A stretch of DNA of 64,000 nucleotides from Rhipicephalus microplus (lineage: Eukaryota > Arthropoda > Arachnida > Ixodida > Ixodidae): assembly GCF_043290135.1 (NCBI RefSeq), contig NW_027464603.1, positions 5,185,501 to 5,249,500 of the forward strand, read 5' to 3'. Below are positions 56,033 to 64,000 of the stretch, piece after piece. The notes beneath the pieces were generated by a model. The model was not told the origin of the DNA, made no database searches, and saw only the letters and a list, made by a program, of their open reading frames with translations. The translations under genes were made by a program, and so were the position numbers. The stretch's first letter is position 1, and every line of letters starts with the position of its first letter.

Positions 56033-56467
56033 CTAGAAACTCCACAGCTAGAAACTCCACAACTAGAAACTCCACAACTAGAGACTCCACAACTTGAAAC
56101 TCCACAACTAAAAACTATGCAACTAGAAACTCCGCAACTAGAAACTCCACAACTAGAAACTCCACAACTAGAATCTCCACAACTAGAGACTCCACAACTA
56201 GAGACACCGCAACTAGAAACTCCACAGCTAGAAACTCCGCAACTAGAAACTCCGCAAATAGAAACTCCAACACTAGAGACTCCGCAACTATAAACTCCAC
56301 AACTTGAAACTCTGCAACTCGAAACTCTACAACTAGAAAATTCCCAACTAGAAACTACACAACTACATGCTCCGCAACTCGAAACTCTGCAACTACAAAA
56401 TCCACAACTAGAAACTCCACAACTGGGAACTTCGCAACTAGAAAATCTACAACTAGAAACTCGAAAA

Positions 56468-56882
56468 CTAAAAACTCCAACTAGAAACTCGACAACTAGA
56501 AACTCCACAACTAGACACTTCGCAACTAGAAACTCCACAACTAGACATTCCACAACTAGAAAACTCTGCAACTAGAAACTCCACGAATAGACACTCCAAA
56601 ACTTGAGACTCCGCAACGACAGACTTCGCAACTAGAAACTCTGCAACTAGAAACTGCACAGCTAGAAACTTGCAACTGGAAACTCTGCAACTAAAACTCC
56701 GCAACTAGAAACTCCACAGCTAGAAACTCCACAACTAGAAACTCCACAACTTGAGACTCCACAACTAGAAACTCCATGACTAGAAACTCCACAATTAGAA
56801 ACTCCACAACTTGAGACTTTGCAACTAGAAACTCGGCAACTAGAAACTCAAGAACTAGAAACTCCACAACTAGAAACTTCAC
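56468..56882. repeat. Block A, copy 10
   Basis: This is the partner of copy 9. It differs by CAACTTGAGACTCC near 56748, where copy 9 has CAACTAGAGACTCC. Confidence 0.85.
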
Positions 56883-57305
56883 AACTACAAACTACAGAAC
56901 TTGAAACACCACAACTAGATACTCCGCAACTACAAATTCCACAACTAGAAACTCCACAACTAGAAACTCCATAACTAGAAACTCCACAACTAGAAACTCC
57001 ACAACTAGAGACTCCATAACTAGGAACTCCACAACTGGAAACTCCACAACTACCGACTCCACAACTACAGACTCCACAACTAGAAACTCCACAGCTAGAG
57101 ACTCAACAACTAGAAACTCTCCACAACTACGAACCCCACAACTACGAACGCAACAACTAGAAACTCCACAACTAAAAACTCCACAACTAGAAACTCCACA
57201 ACTTAAGACTTCGCAACTAAAAACTCCACAACTAGAAACTACACAACTAGAAACTCCACAACTTGAGACTCCGCAACTAGAAATCTACAACTAGAAACTC
57301 GAAAA

Positions 57306-57512
57306 CTAAAAAGTCCAACTGGAAACTGCACAACTAGAAACTCCGCACCTATAAATTCCACAACCTAAAACTCCGCAACTAGAAACTCCACGACTGGACA
57401 CTTCACAACTTGAGACTCCGCAATGACAGACTCCGCAACTAGAAACTCTGCACCTAGAAACTGCACAGCTAGAAACTTGCAACTCGAAACTCTGCAACTC
57501 GAAACTCCGCAA
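57306..57512. repeat. D-upstream/B hybrid block, copy 3
   Basis: This is the counterpart of copy 2 in the second 1,480-bp unit, with CTCCGCACCTATAAATTCC at about 57340. Confidence 0.8.
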
Positions 57513-57595
57513 CTAGAAACTCCACAGCTAGAAACTCCACAACTAGAAACTCCACAACTAGAGACTCCACAACTTGAAACTCCACAACTAAAAAC

Positions 57596-59315
57596 TCCAC
57601 AACTACAGACTCCACAACTACAAACTTCACAACTAGAAACTCCACAACCAGAAACTCCACAACTAGAAACTCCACAACTAGAAATTCCACAACCAGATAC
57701 TCAACTACTAGAGACTCCACAACTAAAAACTCCCCAACTAGAAACTCCACAACTAGAAACTCCACAACTAGAAACTCCGCGACTAGAAACCCAGAACTAG
57801 AAACTCCACAACTAGCTCCACACCTATTAATTCCACAACTTGAAACTCCACAACTAGAAACTCAACAACTAGAAACTCCACACCTAGAAACTCCACAGCT
57901 TGAGACTTCGCAACTAGAAACTCGGCAACTAGAAACTCCACAACTACAGACTCCACAACTACAAACTTCACAACTAGAAACTCCACAACCAGAAACTCCG
58001 CAACTATAAACTCCACAACTAGAAGTTCCACAACCAGAGACTCAACAACTAGAGACTTCACAACTAAAAACTCCACAACTAGAAACTCCACAACTAAAAA
58101 CTCCACAACTAGAAACCCAGCAACTAGAAACACAACACCTATAAATTCTACAACTTGAAACACCACAACTCGAAACTCTGCAACTACAAAATCCACAACT
58201 AGAATCTCCACAACTGGGAACTTCGCAACTAGAAAATCTACAACTAGAAACTCGAAAACTAAAAACTCCAACTAGAAACTCGACAACTAGAAACTCCACA
58301 ACTAGACACTTCGCAACTAGAAACTCCAGAACTAGACATTCCACAACTAGAAAACTCTGCAACTAGAAACTCCACGAATTGACACTCCAAAACTTGAGAC
58401 TCCGCAACGACAGACTTCGCAACTAGAAACTCTGCAACTAGAAACTGCACAGCTAGAAACTTGCAACTGGAAACTCTGCAACTAAAACTCCGCAACTAGA
58501 AACTCCACAGCTGGAAACTCCACAACTAGAAACTCCACAACTAGAGACTCCACAACTAGAAACTCCATGACTAGAAACTCCACAATTAGAAAGTCCACAA
58601 CTTGAGACTTTGCAACTAGAAACTCGGCAACTAGAAACTCAAGAACTAGAAACTCCACAACTAGAAACTTCACAACTAGAAACTACACAACTTGAAACAC
58701 CACAACTAGATACTCCGCAACTACAAATTCCACAACTAGAAACTCCACAACTAGAAACTCCATAACTAGAAACTCCAGCACTAGAAACTCCACAACTAGA
58801 GACTCCATAAATAGGAACTCCACAACTGGAAACTCCACAACTACCGACTCCACAACTACAGACTCCACAACTAGAACCTCCACAGCTAGAGACTCAACAA
58901 CTAGAAACTCTCCACAACTATGAACCCCACAACTACGAACCCAACAACTAGAAACTCCACAACTAAAAACTCCACAACTAGAAACTCCACAACTTAAGAC
59001 TTCGCAACTAGAAACTCCACAACTAGAAACTCCACAACTAGAAACTCCACAACTTGAGACTCCGCAACTAGAAATCTACAACTAGAAACTCTAAAACTAA
59101 AAAGTCCAACTGGAAACTGCACAACTAGAAACTCCACACCTATAAATTCCACAACCTAAAACTCCACAACTACAAACTCCACAACTAGGAACTCCGCAAC
59201 TAGAAAATCTACAACTAGAAACTTGAAAACTAAAAAATCCAACTAGAAACACCACAACTAGAAACTCCGCAACTAGAAACTCCACAACTAGACACTTCGC
59301 AACTAGAAACTCCAC
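57596..59315. repeat. Satellite region with block A and small indels
   Basis: It contains block A (58259) and the left part of block D (59230). Between 57790 and 57820 two small non-monomer deletions occur close together (CCCAGAACTAG for CCCAGCAACTAG, and ACTAGCTCCAC for ACTAGAATCTCCAC). Confidence 0.7.
58259..58673. repeat. Block A, copy 11
   Basis: Private changes include CCAGAACTAGACATTCC, CACGAATTGACAC, CAGCTGGAAAC and AGAAAGTCCAC; the length is unchanged. Confidence 0.85.
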
Positions 59316-59451
59316 AACTAGAGACTTCACAACTAGAAAACTCCGCCACTAGAAACTCCATGACTAGACACTCCCCAACTTGAGACTCCGCAACGACAGA
59401 CTCCGCAACTAGAAACTCTGCAACTAGAAACTCCGAAAGTAGAAACTCCAC
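59230..59451. repeat. Block D, copy 12
   Basis: This copy is of the CTAAAAAATCC type. Its right part is repeated 180 bp later by the 12-monomer duplication, giving a second CTCCGAAAGTAG landmark. Confidence 0.83.
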
Positions 59452-59495
59452 AGCTAGAAACTTGCAACTAGAAACTCTGCAACTAGAAACTCCAC
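59316..59495. repeat. 180-bp (12-monomer) tandem duplication, copy 1
   Basis: The sequence from GAGACTTCACAACTAG through the CTCCGAAAGTAG marker repeats 180 bp later. One difference was seen: CCATGACTAGACAC at about 59360 against CCACGACTAGACAC at about 59540. Confidence 0.9.
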
Positions 59496-59675
59496 AACTA
59501 GAGACTTCACAACTAGAAAACTCCGCCACTAGAAACTCCACGACTAGACACTCCCCAACTTGAGACTCCGCAACGACAGACTCCGCAACTAGAAACTCTG
59601 CAACTAGAAACTCCGAAAGTAGAAACTCCACAGCTAGAAACTTGCAACTAGAAACTCTGCAACTAGAAACTCCAC
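59496..59675. repeat. 180-bp (12-monomer) tandem duplication, copy 2
   Basis: This adjoins copy 1 and repeats the right part of block D, including the second CTCCGAAAGTAG marker at about 59611. The flanking sequence diverges at 59676 (CAGCTAG instead of CAACTAG). Confidence 0.9.
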
Positions 59676-61436
59676 AGCTAGAAACACCACAACTAGAAAC
59701 TCCACAACTAGAGACTCCACAACTAGAAACTCCATGACTAGAACCTCCACAACTAGAGACTCCACAACTAGAAACTCCACCACTTGTAACTCCATAACTA
59801 AAAATTCCACAACTACGAACCTCACAACTTGAAACTCCACAACTAGAAACTCCACATCTACAGACTCCACAACTACAAACATCACAACTAGAAACTCCAC
59901 AACCAGAAACTCCGCAACTAGAAACTCCACAACTAGAAATTCCACAACCAGAGACTCAACAACTAGAGACTCCACAACTAAAAACTCCACAGCTAGAAAC
60001 CCCACAACTAGAAACTCCGCAAATAGAAACCCAGCAATTAGAAACTCCACAACTAGAATCTCTACACCTATTAATTCCACAACTTGAAACTCCACAACTA
60101 GAAACTCCACAACTAGAAACTCCACAACTAGAAACTCTACAACTAGAAACTTTGCAACTAGAAACTCCGCAACTAGAAACTCCACAGCTAGACCGTCCGC
60201 AACTAGAAACTCTGCAACTCGAAACTCCTCAACTACAAAATCCACAACTAGAAACTCCACAACTGGGAACTCCGCAACTAGAAAATCTACAACTAGAAAC
60301 TCGAAATTTAAAAACTACAACTAGAATCTCCACAACTAGAAACTCCACAACTAGAAACTCCAAAACTAGAAACTCCACAACTAGACATTTCGCAACTAGA
60401 AACTCCACAACTAGACACTCCACAACTAGAAAACTCCGCATCTAGAAACTCCACGACTGGACACTCCACAACTTGAGACTCCGCAATGACAGACTCCGCA
60501 ACTAGAAACTCTGCACCTAGAAACTGCACAGCTAGAAACTTGCAACTCGAAACTCTGAACTCAAAACTCCGCAACTAGAAACTCCACAGCTAGAAACTCC
60601 ACAACTAGAAACTCCACAACTAGAGACTCCACAACTTGAAACTCCACAACTAAAAACTCCACAACTACAGACTCCACAACTACAAACTTCACAACTAGAA
60701 ACTCCACAACCAGAAACTCCACAACTAGAAACTCCACAACTAGAAATTCCACAACCAGATACTCAACTACTAGAGACTCCACAACTAAAAACTCCACAAC
60801 TAGAAACTCCACAACTAGAAACTCCGCGACTAGAAACCCAGCAACTAGAAACTCCACAACTAGAATCTCCACAGCTATTAATTCCACAACTTGAAACTCC
60901 ACAACTAGAAACTACACACCTAGAAACTCCACAACTTGAGACTTCGCAACTAGAAACTCGGCAACTAGAAACTCAACAACTAGAAACTCCACAACTAAAA
61001 ACTCCACAACTAGAAACTCCACAACTTGAAACACCACAACTAGGTACTCCACAACTACAAATTCCACAACTAGAAACTCCAAATTTAGAAACTCCGAAAC
61101 TTAAAACTCCACAACTAGAAACTCCATAACTAGGAACTCCACAACTAGAAACTCCACAACTACAGACTCCACAACTACAAACTTCACAACTAGAAACTCC
61201 ACAACCAGAAACTCCGCAACTATAAACTCCACAACTAGAAGTTCCACAACCAGAGACTCAACAACTAGAGACTCCACAACTAAAAACTCCACAACTAGAA
61301 ACACCACAACTAGAAACTCCACAACTAGAAACCTAGCAACTAGAAACTCAACACCTATAAATTCTACAACTTGAAACACCACAACTAGAAACGCAACAAC
61401 TAGAAACTCCACACCTAGAAACTCCGCAACTAGAGG
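59505..61436. repeat. 1,932-bp tandem duplication, copy 1
   Basis: It runs from CTTCACAACTAGAAAACTCC to the next CTTCACAACTAG at 61437. It holds a truncated D, a copy of the 61.6-62.1 kb type and block B (60308). Landmarks recur at exactly +1,932 bp from 59631 to 60574. Confidence 0.88.
60308..60574. repeat. Block B, copy 10
   Basis: It has CCGCATCTAGAAAC, shared only with copy 11, and GAACTCAAAACTCC at the right end. Confidence 0.82.
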
Positions 61437-61563
61437 CTTCACAACTAGAAAACTCCGCCACTAGAAACTCCACGACTAGACACTCCCCAACTTGAGACTC
61501 CGCAACGACCGACTCCGCAACTAGAAACTCTGCAACTAGAAACTCCGAAAGTAGAAACTCCAC
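61437..61563. repeat. Block D, right part only
   Basis: It starts in the middle of D at the CTTCACAACTAGAAAACTCC point, which is the left boundary of the second 1.93-kb unit. It has CGACCGACTCC where other D copies have CGACAGACTCC. Confidence 0.8.
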
Positions 61564-62239
61564 AGCTAGAAACTTGCAACTAGAAACTCTGCAACTAGAA
61601 ACTCCACAGCTAGAAACTCCACAACTAGAAACTCCACAACTAGAGACTCCACAACTAGAAACTCCATGACTAGAACCTCCACAACTAGAGACTCCACAAC
61701 TAGAAACTCCACCACTTGTAACTCCATAACTAAAAATTCCACAACTACGAACCTCACAACTTGAAACTCCACAACTAGAAACTCCACAACTACAGACTCC
61801 ACAACTACAAACATCACAACTAGAAACTCCACAACCAGAAACTCCGCAACTAGAAACTCCACAACTAGAAATTCCACAACCGGAGACTCAACAACTAGAG
61901 ACTCCACAACTAAAAACTCCACAGCTATAAACCCCACAACTAGAAACTCCGCAAATAGAAACCCAGCAACTAGAAACTCCACAACTAGAATCTCTACACC
62001 TATTATTTCCACAACTTGAAACTCCACAACTAGAAACTCCACAACTTGAAACTCCACAACTAGAAACTCTACAACTAGAAACTATGCAACTAGAAACACC
62101 GCAACTAGACACTCCACAGCTAGAACGTCCGCAACTAGAAACTCTGCAACTCGAAACTCCTCAACTACAAAATCCACAACTAGAAACTCCACAACTGGGA
62201 ACTCCGCAACTAAAAAATCTACAACTAGAAACTCGAAAA

Positions 62240-62506
62240 CTAAAAACTACAACTAGAATCTCCACAACTAGAAACTCCACAACTAGAAACTCCAAAACTA
62301 GAAACTCCACAACTAGACGTTTCGCAACTAGAAACTCCACAACTAGACACTCCACAACTAGAAAACTCCGCATCTAGAAACTCCACGACTGGACACTCCA
62401 CAACTTGAGACTCCACAATGACAGACTCCGCAACTAGAAACTCTGCACCTAGAAACTGCACAGCTAGAAACTTGCAACTCGAAACTCTGAACTCGAAACT
62501 CCGCAA
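62240..62506. repeat. Block B, copy 11
   Basis: This is the counterpart of copy 10 at +1,932 bp, with private GACGTTTCGC and CTCCACAATGACAG. Confidence 0.82.
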
Positions 62507-63276
62507 CTAGAAACTCCACAGCTAGAAACTCCACAACTAGAAACTCCACAACTAGAGACTCCACAACTTGAAACTCCACAACTAAAAACTCCACAACTAC
62601 AGACTCCACAGCTACAAACTTCACAACTAGAAACTTCACAACCAGAAACTCCACAACTAGAAACTCCACAACTAGAAATTCCACAACCAGATACTCAACT
62701 ACTAGAGACTCCACAACTAAAAACTCCACAACTAGAAACTCCACAACTAGAAACTCCGCGACTAGAAACCCAGCAACTAGAAACTCCACAACTAGAATCT
62801 CCACAGCTATTAATTCCACAACTTGAAACTCCACAACTAGAAACTCCACAACTAGAAACTCCACAACTTGAAACACCACAACTAGGTACTCCATAACTAC
62901 AAATTCCACAACTAGAAACTCCAAATTTAGAAACTCCGCAACTTGAAACTCCACAACTAGAAACTCTATAACTAGGAACTCCACAACTAGAAACTCCACA
63001 ACTACAGACTCCACAACTACAAACTTCACAACTAGAAACTCCACAACCAGAAACTCCGCAACTATAAACTCCACAACTAGAAGTTCCACAACCAGAGACT
63101 CAACAACTAGAGACTCCACAACTAAAAACTCCACAACTAGAAACTCCAACAAGAAACTCCACAACTAGTAACCTAGCAACTAGAAACTCAACACCTATAA
63201 ATTCTACAACTTGAAACACCACAACTAGAAACGCAACAACTAGAAACTCCACACCTAGAAACTCCGCAACTAGAAA

Positions 63277-64000
63277 CTCCACAACTAGAAACTCCACAAC
63301 TAGAAACTATGCAACTAGAAACTCCGCAACTAGAAACTCCACAGCTAGAACGTCCGCAACTAGAAACTCCGCAACTAGGAACTCCAATGCTAGAAACTCC
63401 ACAACTGGAAACTCCACAACTAGAATCTCCACAACTAGAGACTCCACAACTAGAGACTCCGCAACTAGAAACTCCACAGCTAGAAACTCCGCAACTAGGA
63501 TCTCCGCAACTAGAAACTCCACAACTAGAGACTCTGCAACTATAAACTCCACAACTTGAAACTCTGCAACTCGAAACTCTGCAACTAGAAACTACACAAC
63601 TACAATCTTCGCAACTCGAAACTCCGCAACTACAAAATCCACAACTAGAAACTCCACAACTGGGAACTCCGCAACTAGAAAATCTACAACTAGAAACTCG
63701 AAAACTACAAACTCCAACTGGAAACCTCACAACTAGAAACTCCAAAACTAGAAACTCTGCAACTAGAAACTCCACAGCTAGAAACTCCACAACTAGAAAC
63801 TCCACAACTAGGGACTCCACAACTAGAAACTCCACGACTTGAGACTCCATAACTAAAAATTCCACAACTACGAACCTCACAACTTGAAACTCCACAACTA
63901 GAAACTCCACAACTACAGACTCCACAACTACAAACATCACTGCTAGAAACTCCACAACCAGAAACTCCGCAACTAGAAACTCCACAACTATAAATTCCAC
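63277..64000. repeat. Right-edge satellite segment
   Basis: From 63307 to about 63700 this resembles the 44.65-45.0 and 51.8-52.2 kb type (CTATGCAACTAG start, CAGCTAGAACGTCC, CAACTGGGAACTCC). The last 280 bp resemble the 49.7-50.0 kb type. The array continues past the window end. Confidence 0.7.

Larger units (their letters stand above)
54636..56115. repeat. 1,480-bp tandem duplication, copy 1
   Basis: It starts at AACTATGCAACTAGAAACTC and all landmarks recur at +1,480 bp, including block A. Few differences are visible, for example CATAC against CATGC at about 54897/56377, and GAAAAGTAAAAAC against GAAAACTAAAAAC at about 54985/56465. Confidence 0.9.
56116..57595. repeat. 1,480-bp tandem duplication, copy 2
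   Basis: This follows copy 1 directly and ends at 57595, where AAAACTCCAC replaces the AAAACTATGC of the internal junction. It also carries the D/B hybrid block at 57306. Confidence 0.9.
61437..63276. repeat. 1,932-bp tandem duplication, copy 2 (internally deleted)
   Basis: It matches copy 1 at 1,932 bp up to at least block B (62240). By 63241 the offset has fallen to 1,840 bp, a net loss of 92 bp: about six monomers are missing near 62840, corresponding to about 60905-60995 in copy 1. A further short monomer lies near 63147 (CTCCAACAAGAAAC). Confidence 0.85.
1..64000. repeat. Satellite array of a 15-bp monomer, whole window
   Basis: The whole window is made of the monomer ACTCCACAACTAGAA and its variants in head-to-tail order; four exact consecutive copies can be read at 13361-13420. 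Common variants are CCGC or CTGC in place of CCAC, CTTGAA or CTACAA in place of CTAGAA, GAGACT in place of GAAACT, and CAGCTAG in place of CAACTAG. The consensus has 7 A, 5 C, 2 T and 1 G, so the + strand is about 80% A+C with about 40% GC. Every monomer seen has the same orientation and no unique sequence interrupts the array. No promoter, terminator, RNA gene or protein gene can be supported. The chromosomal role (centromere, pericentromere, subtelomere or other) cannot be told from the sequence. Confidence 0.98.

Noticed and set aside
1..64000. CRISPR array
   Set aside because: The repeats are only 15 bp, directly adjacent without unique spacers, and no cas genes are present.
1..64000. Telomeric repeat
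   Set aside because: No TTAGGG, TTAGG or similar 5- to 8-bp telomere motif in tandem. Scattered CCTAAA stretches are single variants of the monomer.
1..64000. CENP-B box or other known centromere protein site
   Set aside because: I saw no match to the CENP-B box core (TTCG....A..CGGG) in the stretches read; TTCGCAAC variants share only the first bases. Centromere function can be neither shown nor excluded.
1..64000. G-quadruplex or i-motif forming array
   Set aside because: There are no runs of three or more G on the - strand side at useful spacing. C runs on + are mostly two long, rarely three or four (CCCC near 1171).
1..64000. Intrinsically curved DNA from phased A-tracts
   Set aside because: The AAA tract recurs every 15 bp, about 1.4 helical turns, so successive tracts are out of phase and bends should largely cancel.
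1..64000. Transposon, insertion sequence or retroelement remnants
   Set aside because: No stretch departs from the monomer family for long enough to hold element termini or transposase or reverse-transcriptase motifs. Duplicated segments have no flanking target-site duplications that can be told apart from the monomers.
1..64000. rRNA, tRNA or other structured RNA genes
   Set aside because: No unique sequence exists to hold them, and the A/C-rich strand lacks the complementary arms needed for stable stems.

Overview
This window holds no recognisable gene. All 64 kb is one satellite (tandem-repeat) array built from a 15-bp monomer with consensus ACTCCACAACTAGAA, roughly 4,200 to 4,300 copies, all head to tail in one orientation. 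I found no unique sequence, rRNA, tRNA, CRISPR array, insertion sequence or transposon. An array of this size and layering points to eukaryotic heterochromatin (centromeric, pericentromeric, subtelomeric or sex-chromosome). The sequence itself does not reveal the species or the chromosomal location.

The long open frames on both strands follow from the repeat length. Because 15 is divisible by 3, two of the three frames on each strand escape the TAG/CTA triplet in every monomer. They read as endless pentapeptides: QLETP or TRNST on +, VVEFL or SSCGV on -. I do not annotate them as genes.

Above the monomer there are several layers of order. Recurrent blocks of about 200 to 415 bp are marked by off-length monomers and fixed substitutions. 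I call them A (415 bp, 11 copies), B (about 267 bp, 11 copies plus three hybrids), C (282 bp, 7 copies plus one partial), D (207 to 222 bp, 12 copies plus two partial) and F (207 to 237 bp, 3 copies). These names are local to this report.

The blocks are strung into larger duplicated segments. From left to right: a 2.84-kb tandem pair (1.36-7.04 kb); an overlapping 5.4-kb pair (5.54-16.28 kb); a mixed region (16.3-24.1 kb) with the second and third F blocks; a 6.56-kb-offset pair (24.1-26.4 and 30.8-33.0 kb); a 4.42-kb-offset pair (28.6-30.6 and 33.0-35.0 kb); a 3,653-bp tandem pair with no difference in the stretches compared (35.055-42.360 kb); a 14-kb-offset copy (26.4-30.7 and 40.5-44.6 kb); a 3.52-kb-offset pair (44.9-45.8 and 48.4-49.3 kb); a hybrid-rich zone (45.8-54.6 kb); a 1,480-bp tandem pair (54.636-57.595 kb); a 180-bp (12-monomer) duplication (59.316-59.675 kb); and a 1.93-kb tandem pair (59.505-63.276 kb). 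The left edge resembles 23.16-24.14 kb, a super-repeat of about 23 kb.

The array reads as a layered record of unequal exchange or segmental amplification: old block types, then kilobase duplications, deletions and hybrid junctions, then at least one very recent duplication. The triad of monomer variants CCGC, CTGC and CCAC at one site suggests that methylated-CpG decay shaped the monomers.
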